Shown one piece after another: positions 11,035 through 23,285 of a DNA stretch of 62,381 bases. The position numbers and the translations under genes were made by a program. This DNA comes from Bigelowiella natans CCMP2755 (lineage: Eukaryota; Cercozoa; Chlorarachniophyceae), in the NCBI GenBank assembly GCA_000320545.1, contig ADNK01001472.1, forward strand, positions 30,001-92,381, in the 5' to 3' direction. The notes under the pieces are model-generated. The model worked only from the letters and a program-made list of their open reading frames with translations, did no database searches and was not told the origin of the DNA. The stretch's first letter is position 1, and each line of letters starts with the position of its first letter.

Positions 11035-12181
11035 ATGGATAAACTCTCAGGGAAGCCTTTGGAATGCGCAATCAAGGAAGCTCTCAAAGACCCGGATAGA
11101 TTCAATTATGGAGATCTATTAACATATGATAACATCGTTCAGGTGTGCAACCATTATTTCATCACCATTTCTGTTCGTAAAAACTACTTTGAATAGCTTT
11201 CAAAGGATCCTGGGACTGTGGGCTGGTTCAATCTTGTGAAAATATTTGCGCATGGAACACTAGCCGACTATAAAGGTATGGTGACAAAAATGGACTGTTC
11301 ATGAAGGTTTCTGACTTTCACTTTTACAGCCAAAATAAACGAATTACCAGAGCTTTCCGAATCCCATTTAGCGAAATTGAAGTACTTAACGATACTGTCT
11401 CTGGCCTCTCAGTCGAAGGTGAAGTGTCTGGATTTGTTGATATTTCCCGTCTCAGTGCTACTCTAACTCCGTGCAGACTCTTCTATACGACAAACTTAAG
11501 GAGCAGCTTGACGCCAAAACAGTAGAAGAAGTCGAGGATTTGCTGACAGATTGTATCCGAAAGAATCTTTTGAGGGGAAAGCACAACCCAAAAGCGAATG
11601 TGAGTTTGAAATGTGGTGATGTTTATTGTGTGAACACAACTTCATATATACTGTCATTTATTGCAGGAATTTATGGTCGAGTTTTCGGAAGGCAGAGATA
11701 TATCGAAAGAAGATCTCGACGATATGGCGGCGCAATTGACCTCATGGTCGGATAATTTGATGATATTCCCAGCAAGCATATAATATGTTTTGTCTTAACA
11801 ATGTTTATCTGTCTACCCGCAGGCTTAGTGTATCCAAAGAGGCATTAGTAATGTTAGAAAAGAAAATTAAGGAGACCAAACAATTCCATCAACTACAGGT
11901 AGTAGTAGTAGTAAGAGTAGTAGTAGTAGTTGTAATAGGTGAAATATGATTTTGTAGCAGCGTTGAGTCATCATCACATATTGACATTGTTCTTTGGCAG
12001 ACAAAAAGAAGTAATGATCTTGCACAAACAAAGGAAAAGGTGTGCAGAATAGTGTATGAGATTAATATACATTCTCAGCGATCCAATAAAATCAACTTAG
12101 GTAAAGAAAATGCTAGAAGCGAAACAGGGCAATCAACAAGGAAGGCTGCGCAAAAAGTTAGAGACGAACTATGGGATTTAA
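11035..12181 (+). CDS. CSN7: COP9 signalosome subunit 7 (PCI domain)
   Basis: Scaffold subunit of the COP9 signalosome, which removes NEDD8 from cullins. Exons: 11035-11142, 11197-11275, 11330-11418, 11477-11599, 11667-11746, 11823-11898, 12001-12039, 12101-12181; every junction is GT...AG and in phase, giving about 224 residues (usual 220-275). The PCI domain is recognised from YGDLLTYDNIVQ, WFNLVKIFAHGTLADY, the strongly conserved ELSESHLAKLKYLTILSLAS, EVEDLLTDCIRKNLLRGK and EFMVEFSEGRDISKEDL. A coiled-coil helix (LEKKIKETKQFHQLQ) and a basic tail follow; that helix is how CSN7 joins the subunit bundle in known structures. An in-frame ATG further upstream cannot be excluded. It is convergent with the gene ending at 13328. 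Confidence 0.94.
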
Positions 12182-13327
12182 CCCGTTGCCATGTACAGCG
12201 AGCACTTTGCTAAAAGCGATGATGTCACGGTCTAGCGGCGGGTCTTTCTTTGATGGAACTAGCATGTGCAAGTTGTTGTGGTCAAGTTTACCAGAAAACG
12301 CACATTTTCTATGACTAGTATCAAATTTAATGAGACCTGTGGAAGGGAAGAAGTAGCAAGATGAATGTATCTGTAAAATTTTCGCGACATATATCCTCTA
12401 GACACATCTAATGCTGTGAAGCACATACTGTGTCTTTTGTCTGGCCATGTACAGCTACAGCTACTTGCGGAATATCTGATGTAGCGAGCTTTCGGTGTTC
12501 ATAGCATTTACACTCTCATTGAGACCATGACTAGCTAGCTATAGCTCTAGAGCTTGGCTTGGGCGCTAATCTCTAGCTAGATCTAGTAATAGCTAGGTAG
12601 TAGCAATGGGCTAGATGGCCTGCGAGAGGCATAACATGCACCAGTGCATGAGATGCATGTGCGCAAGAATAGCACCTTTCATTTCCTCAAAGTTAACTGT
12701 TAAACGCGCCATATCGATATGCGTGCGCATATCATTCATTGTGCTAGCTAGCTAGTGCGTATATGATGACCATGCTACAACTCAACTTCTAGACTTAATA
12801 AATATCTTATGATACTTATTGTTTGTACATGTTATACGTAAAATTATTATCCACAGCCTTTGCATTGTTGCGGAATACATAATTCGGTCGCATGTAAGCA
12901 TGCACATGTTGACATAGGACATCACAATGGAAACAAGCATGTACAATGTAAGCGCTGTAACCGGAGTTTTGCATAGCTACATGAGGATGGCAATTGATAT
13001 TAACATATTCATTACATCTGTCTCATATGTGTATGTCGATAACAGCTACATAATTAGGATGACAATTGAAAATATTTAATCACTTCATTACATCCGTCTC
13101 ATACAGTAATGACATGTCTCGGTGCGATGTTTTGCACTGCGTCAATGCTGCTGTGCTTGTGTCAACGGTGGAATCAGCTTTTGTCGTAGGTTGTGAATAC
13201 TCGAAGTTAGGAATTGCAGTAGGTTAAATAGAACCAGTGAAATGTTTCAAGTATATCCGAACATACTCCTCCTGGAGGCAAGGTGTCATACTCGAGAGTA
13301 GATGCCAGTAGATGCTAGATTTGGTAC
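12182..13327. other. convergent 3' spacer with two copies of the ACATCCGTCTCAT element
   Basis: The spacer between two gene 3' ends contains a dense CTAGCTAG/AGCTAG cluster (12529-12600, 12742-12757), palindromic TGCATG words, and two adjacent copies of a dispersed element at 12975-13028 and 13044-13103. No coding potential was seen. Confidence 0.6.
12975..13103 (+). repeat. dispersed 3'-spacer element, two copies in tandem
   Basis: Both copies read AGCTACAT...GGATG(G/A)CAATTGA, then an AT-rich 15-20 bp, then CATTACATC(C/T)GTCTCATA. Related copies lie at 35323-35380 and 47107-47165, all in the same orientation and all in spacers between convergent genes. Confidence 0.75.
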
Positions 13328-14810
13328 TTAAACATATTTTGTAAGTACTTCATGGATTCGTTGGGAAGCTGACAGGAGGTCAACTGCTCTCACCCTGGTT
13401 TTCTCGTCTTCTAAACCGAGGACACTTACACAGGGACTCCCAGCAGGGATGTGATCATCCTCATTATCGATGGTGGGATTGCAAGTCAGATCATCTACGA
13501 ACGAAGCAACCACACCTTCTTTGTTTGTGGTACGACTGCTACGGCTGCTGCTCCGTTTTTCCCGGTTTGGCGAAGTACCTGGCGGTAGGGGCATGCGCGT
13601 CATTATAATATTCTTGCCAAATCTGCCGCTGTTTTTGTTTTGTGCAAGAAATGCGTTTCTTGGAGGGGTTCCTGGTGGATCCACACTGTTGCTGTCATCT
13701 TCGTGGAGAGGGTCTTCTTCTTTACGGTCAATTATCTCCACTAATCCAAGAGTTTGTAGCTTACGAACAGCCTAAGGACACGATGATGATGATGAGCAGC
13801 ATCAAGTTAATAATCACAAGCATGCTGAGCGAAAGAAGCTGATAAATCGATTAATTGATGTACCTACCGTGTGCACATCAATCTCGATACAGCAGCTACG
13901 ATTCCTGGTTTTGCGATGATGACGGTAGGGGCCATTACTGTGGCGGCACATGTGATCATCACCGTCGTCTAAAAATCTCTGATATCCAATCCAAACACAG
14001 TACCTCAAACAGACGATAGTGAATGAAGTACAACATCAGCAGTAGAAACAACCTCTCCCCTTTGCCATAGAGTGTTGTTGTTGTCTAACTGTATCATCAT
14101 CATCATCATCATCATCATATGGGGATGCATAATGAAGAAAATATATCATGGTTGAGTCCACGGGAAGCAGCATTACCGCTCTCTACCTTGCACATTCTCG
14201 CAACAGCGCTGTATTGGAACGATCTATTACAAGAAGTTGGGTCAAGCGCCCTTCCACCTTGTCTCCACAACATGGAGTATACCAACGCCAATTGCATCAC
14301 CTTGAGGAGGGGGAGGAGGAGGAGTGGATAGTAGAGGTAGTAGGTTGGAGAATGTTAGATTTACTGCAGCAGTAACTAGAGGCTTCAAATAAACAATGGC
14401 AGCTAGCAGACGACGTACACAAGACTTAACGCAAGTGCAAAGTAATGGTGACCTGCTGCTCTTTAGCTGCTCGTGATATGTGTGAGAGCTCTGCAACTTG
14501 ATTAGATCTGGTAGACTTTGTGTGACCTGTCAAGAATGCCTCCGCCCTTCGCCTTGATAGATTAGTCCTGTTTATTGTTGATAGTAGCAACACCGGGTGG
14601 AAGGAATGCCTTCATTCTTCGCTTTCATAACAGTTTCCATATGGGTAACAGACAGCATCATCATCAAGAAAAATAATAACCACGTGGATTTCACCATCGA
14701 TCACTGATTGTCGATTCAAGTGCGAGGTGTATTCATTTTCATTATCTTCTTCTTCTTCTTCTTCCTCTTCTCTATTTTTGTTCTCCTTACTATCACTGCT
14801 ACTACTACTG

Positions 14811-14843
<33 letters not shown>

Positions 14844-15099
14844 TAGATAGTGCATGAAGACTCTGCGGAAGATGTAAAACAGAAGAGAGGTGACCATTGG
14901 CCTCTGAACTAGGACCTGTACAGCAATGAGCAACAGCAATGAGCAACAGCAATGAGCAACAGCAATGAGCAACAGCAATGAGCAACAGCAATGAGCAACA
15001 GCAATGAGCAATCAGAAGTCGTTGCTATGTAGTTATTTTGTTAGACATCATCACATCATCATCTCATCAACTGTAGTCATTTTGTTAGACATCATCACG

Positions 15100-15132
<33 letters not shown>

Positions 15133-15726
15133 ACCACCCCAAAAGTGAAGGAGAGGACGAAGATTCCGTTCAGAGCTAAGATTATGTAGTCTGCCCATGA
15201 ATGTGAGACCTAACAATTCATAAGAAACGATATTGAGGACATATCACCTCTCATGCTTACACCATCGCCCCCATCATTGTCCATTCATTACAATCTTTCG
15301 TGGGCATGAGTAACCATGATGCTGTGATGTGAATCATCAATACGCAAACACGATGATACACTCCTACGCGCGTGCACTGGTAGAAATTATAAGCTATACT
15401 TTAAGGGGCAGTACTGCCTCCAAGTCTGCAAGGGCAAGACTGTTGTGACGAATAATATCAATCTCCTGATAAACATAACAAAATAGTAGTAGTAGTAGTA
15501 GTAGTAGTAGTTGTAGCAGTAGTGGTAGAATAAGGGTGTAGGACGTATAAAGGTATTATTTCTAATATTAGTAGAAGCAGTGGTAGAGTTATTGTTTATT
15601 CACGGTGGTGCTCTCAAGTGAGTTACTTGCGTACGTACTTACTTTTGTACTCTTAGGCCGAGAGATCGTCACTACTTCATCAAAACAGACTTCCTAATTG
15701 TTAGACAGTAGAGCATCATACGAGAT

Positions 15727-15778
<52 letters not shown>

Positions 15779-16109
15779 GTATATGAAATATATTAGTAGG
15801 ATAGAGGGAGAGAGTGGGGAGAGGGGCGGGATGAAAAGCAGCATGAGCAGTATAGTAAGTAGGCGCTTTTTAGGTCGCTTCTTCGTTATTATGACATCGG
15901 CAGAGCTTCTCCTTCTTCTTCTTCTTCTTCTTCTTCTACTACTACTACTACCTCGAGATGTGATTCCCTGAAAAGAGACATGAGCCCATGCTCTTTCACA
16001 TCATCTTTATTATCAAACATATACATTCTTAGAGAAATAACCAACCTCCATTCACTAACAATGAGCGCACACGTAAACTCCTTTTCCTATGTACCATGTA
16101 ATATGCGTG

Positions 16110-16150
<41 letters not shown>

Positions 16151-16563
16151 ATACAGTTACCTTGTATAGTACGACGATTATATAGACCTGGAACATCACC
16201 CGGTACAGAGACCGCAGTAGGTTTTGGAAAGGAGGGAGACGGAGATGAAGAAGAAACCCGCTCCTCCTCCTCCCTTTTATTATCACTATTACTACCAGCT
16301 AAGGACACTGATGAAAGCTTATTTGTGAACCCCTCTCTTCCCTGGAAATAGAACGAATGTTAGAAGCATACCACCATGGATAACAAATGAATGAATGAAT
16401 GAAAGAATCATCGTCATCTTCATAATCATCGCTACTTTGTAAAGAAAGGAGAGGCCAGAAAGACTCCCAGTCAGCTTCCTGAATAAGAGATCAGCCTTTT
16501 CTCGTAAATAGAAGCCGCTCTCTCGATGGATATGAACCCCTGTGCGGATGATGCCAATGATGG

Positions 16564-16594
<31 letters not shown>

Positions 16595-17231
16595 AATGAT
16601 GAAAATAAATACTCAAAAGATGTGATGATTATTTATAATGATTGAAGCCTCGCCGTGGAGAGAAAGAGGGGATCCGAATAATAGAACAGGGGAAGGAGAG
16701 AAGACGAACCTCTCCAAAATATAAAGCAATATCGTGCGAATTCAGGGACTTGTTGCTCTTTATCATCATCATTATGATCAGTATCTGTTCTTCCTTGTTC
16801 TTTGCCATCATCTTCGCTATCATCACCAACAACACACCGATGATTTTCAAGTCGTCCTCTATCCTCTTCAGCCCTTTCCCCGCCTCTGCTTCTCTGATTC
16901 TCTTCTTCTTCTTCTTCCTCCTCCTCCTCGTCCACATCTGGCTTGGTTTGATATGGGAACGCTTCGTGGTCTAAAGTCGCTGTGGTTCCCTCCCTTTTTA
17001 TAATACGACGATTGAGCTGCTGCTGCAGCAGGAGGTATCTTGACAGAAAGTCCCCATCCAACTGAGACCATTCTACCTCTGGGTAAGTAAGTAAATAAGT
17101 ACATATATACATACATAAGTACATACATATGTATTTATATAATAGCTCACCATTTGGCAAATAACCACTAATATCTATTGAACAATTGATTGAGTGACGG
17201 AACAAGGAGAATATCATCGTATTGGGAGTAG

Positions 17232-17262
<31 letters not shown>

Positions 17263-17625
17263 CACTATAATGTCATGCTAGAAATACTACTATTATCCGT
17301 ATTTTCGTGGAACTACCAGCCTTCAGAGTGAATTTGAAGCTGGTAATGAAAGCAGCACATAGATTAGATCAAACGGCATTAGTAGTTGTTTCTCATAGCA
17401 CAATCCAAGAGCACACATCCCCATCAAAATTATAGCGTGAGATAGAATGGAAAGCAAACCATAATGGTGTGTAATCATCATCGTTTCTCTCTGTATTCTT
17501 GTATATGTGCATGTGTGAATGATGACGACGCACAAGACAACCATCTATGAACCTTTGTTCCCTCGCAAATCTCATAAACCCCGAAGAAAGAGGCCTACCG
17601 GAGAGTTCAACTTAAAAACCGTGAC

Positions 17626-17658
<33 letters not shown>

Positions 17659-18418
17659 TAGGGTAAGTGTACACAATCGTATTCTGCCATAAAATTAATG
17701 AATTATTTCCACTAAATGCAACGTCGTAATAACGGCTATGTTAACTTATGATACATGCACGTACACGAAGTTCGCATCATCAAGAATATTGACGAGATGC
17801 TGGACAAACTCATCTTCCACTTCCTCTTGCACAATCTTCCTTCTCATCAACGATAGCGACGAAGACGTGGATGATGGCAATTCTTCGCATATTCCTCCTG
17901 TACAAGAATATAGTGAGATCGTCAGTGGTCAATCAGCAACTGCCAATGGAAACAATACAACAAGTTCATTCGTCCTTGTCCCTCTAAACTACGGTTGGTG
18001 CTGCAGCAGATAGCAGCACATATGACAACATTGGAAATATACTACTCCTACTACCCGAAGAAGGGGGGGCAAAGTTTTTATCGTAAATTGAGCAGATTCT
18101 CTTTGTGCGCTCCTGAAAATCACGACACGGAGGTTATTGACGATGTTGTTCACATTGTTGTTTTATTTGATACAGCTATCATCCTTAGGAGGTTATTGAC
18201 GATGATGTTCACATTGTCGTTTTATTTGATACAGCTATCCTTAGGCAGCTCATAATATAATGTTATCGCTGTGATTGTGATGAGCGTTTATAGCAATAGT
18301 TGCAGAAGTAAATACCTCTTGGACGATGAGATAGTAGAGATTCAGTCTTTTCACCATGTCACTTAAGAGAACCTAATTAGCCACCAGATTTGTGTATATT
18401 ATAAGCACACACACACAG

Positions 18419-18474
<56 letters not shown>

Positions 18475-18891
18475 ATAGCTACCTATCTAACCACCCTCAG
18501 TACCACTACCACTAACACTACCATGGCTTAACATTCTTAGATAATCTGATGAGGCGGTCCTCCCTTATAACGACGACCTTCTCTAGCTTTGACTGACCAA
18601 GTCTTACAATACGTTTAAGGAACATAGGCTGCGTGCTGTGAATGTATCTACTGGATCCTATGAAGATATGCGAGCTAAGAAAAATGAAGAGGAGGAGAAG
18701 GAATAGCAGGAGGAGGAGGAGAACAAAAATTAAATAAGCATGAGTACGGTATGTTTTGGAACGACTAACCATATTAACCAAGATCTGCTGCTGCTGCTGC
18801 TGCTACTACTACTACTACTAATATTACTTACTACTACTACTACTACTACTACTACTTACTACTACTACTACTACTACTACTACTTACTACT

Positions 18892-18923
<32 letters not shown>

Positions 18924-18958
18924 ACTACTACTTACTACTACTACTTACTACTACTACT

Positions 18959-18990
<32 letters not shown>

Positions 18991-19222
18991 ACTACTACTT
19001 ACTACTACTACTTACTACTACTTACTACTACTACTACTTACTACTACTACTCCTGTTGACGGTGCTACTGCTATTGTCGCGTATGCAGTGAGAATACCCC
19101 GTAGCAAAGTTTCTTCTGCCAGGTCTTGCTTTATTACCGAAATAATCGGCTTCAATTACATTACCCCCTTCTACTTCCTCTCCCTCTTTTCCAGCTGATC
19201 TTCCATCACTGACCGACAGATT

Positions 19223-19266
<44 letters not shown>

Positions 19267-20059
19267 GCTACAACCATGATGATCTGCAGCGAAATTCGAG
19301 TTTGAATGTAGTTATGAAATCATCGACTACTCCCGATTCACTTACCCTTCTCTATCCGTAAGAATGCCGCTGTAGAATCCGTCATCATTGTAGTTATTGG
19401 CCTCCTCATCGTCAAAATAGGAAGCATTTACTGAGTTCTCATCATCATCCCAGTTGCTATTATAGCTTTCACTTTCGTGGCGGCTGACGATGGTTGGAGA
19501 AACGTCTTTTGTATCACCAAACTCGCCATCTTCTTCGCCGAAACTACTTTCCATTCTTCTCATCAAATCGATCAGAGATGTAGCTCCTCTAGGAAGGGAA
19601 ATTGTCTTGTATTTGTTCGATATGACAAACTCTCGTGCCAGCTTATGGTCATCTCCATCACGACGTCGTTGTCGTCGTCGTCGACGAATACGACGATCTC
19701 GATCGCCTCGCAGAGTTCGCTTGCGTTCATTATTTACACTAGTCATGTTTTTCGAAACAAAATCTATAATGGAGAAATCCTACGATCGACGAAAGGAAAA
19801 TACTGCAATCGATGATGATGTGCAAACAAGGACGGACGGTGGAAGCAAAGATTCGCAACAGACGATGATTGGACAATGAAAGACGATTGATTGCGCCAAA
19901 ATGTTCGCAGAAGTCGGGAAGACTTACTTCACCTGCGCCAAAACGGCAGAGCTCATGGGCATTGGAAGCAAACGTTTTGTTGTTGTCTGTGCGGCCAACC
20001 ATACTCTTGGTTGAGGGGAGCGTGCTACCCTGTATTAGTGCACATCGTGACGTAGACAT
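13328..20059 (-). CDS. unidentified multi-exon gene, low-complexity rich
   Basis: I do not recognise the family, and the model is partial. A first exon from ATG at 20059 reads MSTSRCALIQGSTLP and could splice near 19925 to an exon ending at 19346 with a strong GTAAGT donor; that exon has a basic tract, then KTISLPRGATSLIDLMRRME and a long acidic stretch. Other exon-like pieces in order: a helix SKLEK, then VLLSDMVKRLNLYYLIVQE near 18320-18375; 17767-17897 (LMRRKIVQEEVEDEFVQHL); about 17535-17599 (ASFFGVYEICEGTKVHRW); 16.6-17.1 kb (EVEWSQLDGDFLSRYLLLQQ plus acidic tail). The last exon, from about 13771, encodes AVRKLQTLGLVEIIDRKEED and a Ser/Pro-rich tail, with the stop at 13328. The introns hold very large microsatellites. 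It might be two genes. Confidence 0.45.
14813..14842 (+). repeat. (CTA)n trinucleotide repeat
   Basis: A run of ACT/CTA trinucleotides preceded by imperfect copies, inside the unidentified gene. Confidence 0.85.
14921..15011 (+). repeat. 13-bp minisatellite, seven copies
   Basis: Seven head-to-tail, essentially perfect copies of CAGCAATGAGCAA start at 14921, 14934, 14947, 14960, 14973, 14986 and 14999. The near-perfect identity suggests recent expansion or ongoing homogenisation. Confidence 0.95.
15724..15775 (+). repeat. (TA)n microsatellite
   Basis: A long alternating TA tract in an intron of the unidentified gene. Confidence 0.9.
18404..18470 (+). repeat. compound (CA)n(TA)n microsatellite
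   Basis: A CA run passes directly into a TA run. The same compound structure, in either orientation, recurs at about 30.0, 38.1, 43.0, 47.0 and 60.7 kb. Confidence 0.9.
18790..19052 (+). repeat. complex (ACT)n repeat punctuated by TTAC
   Basis: About 260 bp of ACT trinucleotide blocks of varying length separated by CTT, which shifts the frame between blocks. The hierarchical arrangement (block lengths repeat) suggests expansion of higher-order units rather than simple slippage alone. Confidence 0.9.
19222..19263 (+). repeat. (TA)n microsatellite
   Basis: A pure TA run in the intron before the exon ending at 19346. Confidence 0.9.
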
Positions 20060-21150
20060 GCGAACGGCATCGGATGTCCAAAGATGCTTGGCGTTTACAA
20101 ATTCACCCCAAATTCATGGTGCGACTTCATTTCTAGTGATTTCTGAAGTAAAAATCACCTACAAGCACCGTTCCTAACGTTCTTTGCCCGGATTCTAGTT
20201 TGCAAATGAAAAATTCCATGGAATTTTAAGTACAAGATCACCATGGATCACTTGTTTCCTGGAAGGCAGCAGCAGCAGAACCACAAGAAATTTCTGGAAA
20301 TTTTCGAGAAATGGAAATAGTAATAGTATCATAATAGTTGCAAAAATGTATTCCATTTTCATGCTAAGACATACAGAATATCATAGGTTTATCTGTAGCC
20401 TCCTTCTTTCTTCCTTCCTTCCATCATCATTTATATTATGTACTTGTAGCAGCAGCAAGGACAGAAAGAAGAAGAACACAGGAAGAACCATCCAAAACTC
20501 AAAAGGAGGAGGAGGAGGAGGAGATCTCCTTAGGTGATGCACTCCGTCTCATCTTAGCTCGATCCCCCCAACCCCCCCCCCCCCCTCCTTCGCCATCAAA
20601 ATTTTGATGGCACCGTTTTGATCGCAGATCTACGGCAATGACACCAAGTCACTTTATGGACAAACTCATTGGTCGAAGTGTTCAAATTCTTGGGACCCGT
20701 CGGAGCATTCTGTTTGCAGTACCAAGCGCAATATCGAAGCATTAAACCAGGTTAAATCCAAGATTGTAAAACCGCAGTAGTTCCAGCGTCAGGAGAGTAG
20801 GAACAAAGCGGGGTTGCTCTTTGTCAATGGGCAGTCTCTGGATTGATGTTTCTTTCAGGATCAAGATAGAACTTGGAGACAATGATCGAAATTCTGCTGT
20901 TCGGTGCTCGAGGCAAATACTTGGTACGACCTTTCTTAGTGGGAACATCTTGTAGTTTCTCAGATCAAGGATCGACTCAGTACCAAAATTCTCATTGACT
21001 GATTTCTCAAATTATCGACCACCGGGAGCCAATACTACCCCCTTGCTAGCTTGGTAAAATTTTGTGTCATCTCCACCTTCGCTGCATTCAAGATGTTAGG
21101 CTCGCCGCGCTTGAAGGGTTTTCTCTTGGTCCAATGACAACTGGGATGAT
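20060..21150. other. gene-free interval, diverged repeat copies
   Basis: No exon chain is seen. A segment near 20915-20995 (GTGGGAACA, then TTTCTCAGATCAAGGATCG ACTCAGT) recurs at about 21320-21370 with substitutions, about 400 bp away, showing a degenerate long-period repeat. A poly-C tract lies at 20572-20584. Confidence 0.45.
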
Positions 21151-21870
21151 GATCATCTCTTGGTCCACCCTGTGACAACTAGGAAGATGTTAGTCAGCAT
21201 GCAGTCTTTGCAAGTAGTATTTTTCGCCATTTCCCGAGCACTCTGTTAGAATTACAACGGTGTGGAGTCTCAATAAGATCGAAGTACATCGGAGGCAAGT
21301 TAATTTGGTACTAACTCTCTTGTGGGAACAAAATTTAGTGGTTTCTCTGATTGAGGGTCGACTCAGTGCGATGTGATGTTCCTCGACCAGTAATTAATTT
21401 CTCTATGGATCAATTTGGAAGTGGTATTGTTTTCGTGCACTCAGTGTTCAGTCAGAATCACAAGGAGTCGTACAAAATCGAAATGTCTAGGATGACAAAA
21501 ACATTTTCGCAAAAACTTGTTGGGAACGATCTACATGGTTGGTCCATCCTGTGGCATACGGAACGATGATTAGCATACAGTATGTGGTACCTCAAAGTGG
21601 CATTTTTCGCATTGCACTGAGTATTCTGTCAGAACTACAAACGGACGGTAAAAAATTTCGCGTCAACCAGGACGACGGTTGGCATGCAGTATATGGTACC
21701 TCCCAAGCGGCATTTTTTGCTTTGCGCTGAGTATTCTGTCAGAACCACGGCCAGTACAAAATTTCGCGTCGACAAGTAAGGTGATGATTGGCTGCAGTTT
21801 GTGGTACCTTCAAGTCGCATTTTCGCGTTGTGCTGAGTTTTCTTCCAGAATCATGATGGGGATCGAGTTT
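21150..21870 (+). repeat. diverged tandem array, unit about 110 bp
   Basis: At least three units are clear, anchored by GTGGTACC/ATGGTACC at about 21585, 21695 and 21803. Each is followed by AGTGGCATTTTTCGC-like sequence, then CTGAGTATTCTGTCAGAAC and AAATTTCGCGTC. A more diverged unit lies near 21150-21255 (AGCATGCAGTCTTTG, TTTTTCGCCAT). Unit sequences differ by roughly 15-25% by eye, so the array is old. No protein is encoded. Confidence 0.7.
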
Positions 21871-22031
21871 GAAAGTTGAGGTATGCATGGGAAGGAAATG
21901 TCGTTTTGCTGGTGTGAACTTTTTCTTGTAGTTTAATTTGGACGGCACTTCCCAGCTTCTCAGATCATTGTACGTAGGACAATTCACATGCAGTTGTGGC
22001 GAACTGGCAAGTAGCTTCACTGTTTTTGTGT

Positions 22032-22141
22032 TTCTCAACTAAACAACGGTGATGGATGTAACCTGAAAACACCGTCTTGAACGGTACATCCGATTTCTTA
22101 GTCTGGTGACCGAATGTAGAGGTTCAATTCCTCTTTGAGAA
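22032..22141 (+). ncRNA. tRNA-like fold (candidate)
   Basis: TTCTCAA at 22032-22038 is fully complementary to TTGAGAA at 22135-22141. Directly inside the 3' strand sits a perfect 5-bp T-arm (AGAGG, loop TTCAATT, CCTCT, 22118-22134) carrying a B-box-like GGTTCAATTCC. The interval between is about 79 nt, too long for an intronless tRNA. It contains further complementary arms (GGATGTA with TACATCC; ACCG with CGGT around TCTTGAA), but no orthodox D-arm or anticodon loop with U33. It could be an intron-containing tRNA, a tRNA-derived repeat, or coincidence. Confidence 0.3.
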
Positions 22142-23285
22142 TTTGAGGCTAATGCTGTTGCTAGCTAGCTAGGTTAGCACAAATACATGCACAATGCATG
22201 AATGAATCAGATATCGATCCCGCACATTAATTTTGCGATGGAACCCATCTGCTAGCTTGTCATTTGATCTTCTTCATGTTGCCTAGCTGTGAAGCGTGAC
22301 GTGCGATAGCATCTTGAGCACTAGAGCAGTCCATAGTCTAGCATGGTGTTAGTGCTAGCTAGCTAGCAGCTAGACTAGTTATAGTAGAGTGCACTGCATG
22401 TGCATGCGATGACAACAAAAACAACATTCACATTTACTGGACAGCAAACAATTTGTGATGGATGTAACAAGCTAATGTACTAGTAGACAGATAAGCAAGC
22501 ATGGCACGCCACGCATGCATTTGCTGCTTCGCATCTCTGCAAATCTCAACAAACATCAGACGAACTAATTTCAACATCTAGACAGGAAAACTACACAAAT
22601 TTAGTAGATGTTATTGTTATGGCCCTTCTAGCCTTGCTAGCTTGACTGTCTGCAATCGCACAGTCTAGCAGTGCTTTAATTCGTGCTCTTATTTTGAACT
22701 CTCCCGCTACGACTTTGCCTCGCCTTTGCAGTTTTCTCAACCTTGATGTATGTAGTGGAAACACACATCACCGCGCATGTCTTGTATTCAGTAAACTACT
22801 CATGGAGAAAACTTACGTAAATCTTAATCAGTCGGCGCTGGCTGTCCTTCAAGCCCGACAGATGCTCCATGTATGAAGGCTTATTTTATAAAAAGCGAAG
22901 ATAAGTTATGATTTTGGCGTGTAGGTAGGTGTATTTTGATGCTGTGATTTATGCAATGTGTAACAAGATTGTTTGAGGGAAAATCACTGCACTATAAATA
23001 CCCCTGCCACAGCATGCATTGCTACGAAACATTGAATCACGGATTGCCGGACCTGATGTTAAAGGAAGGATTGACTAACCAATAAAAATTGAAGCAATTC
23101 CGTTATTATAGTCAGAACTACTTCATAAACCATGGTGTAGCTGTATCCTATTCACTCATGGAGATGCCACACATTTTGTATACACAAATATATACATATA
23201 CATATTTCTCATATGCACATCTGTACGCATAAATAAATAGTTCAACATTCCAATCGTAGTATATATATCATCATGAAATCAGACA
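22142..23285. other. 3' spacer of CLASP, CTAGCTAG/TGCATG-rich
   Basis: No gene is recognised. CTAGCTAGCTAG-type palindromic clusters occur at 22154-22172, 22352-22372 and 22627-22650, mixed with ATGCATG words. A TGATGGATGTAAC segment at 22457 resembles part of the dispersed 3'-spacer element in reverse. Confidence 0.45.

Noticed and set aside
14736-14991. Open frame with a polyVal stretch resembling a membrane protein.
   Set aside because: The hydrophobic run is only the translation of a (CTA)n repeat; similar polyVal, polySer, polyLeu and polyHis frames throughout the window are repeat shadows.
14921-15011. CRISPR-like array.
   Set aside because: Units are directly adjacent with no spacers, in an intron-rich eukaryotic context.
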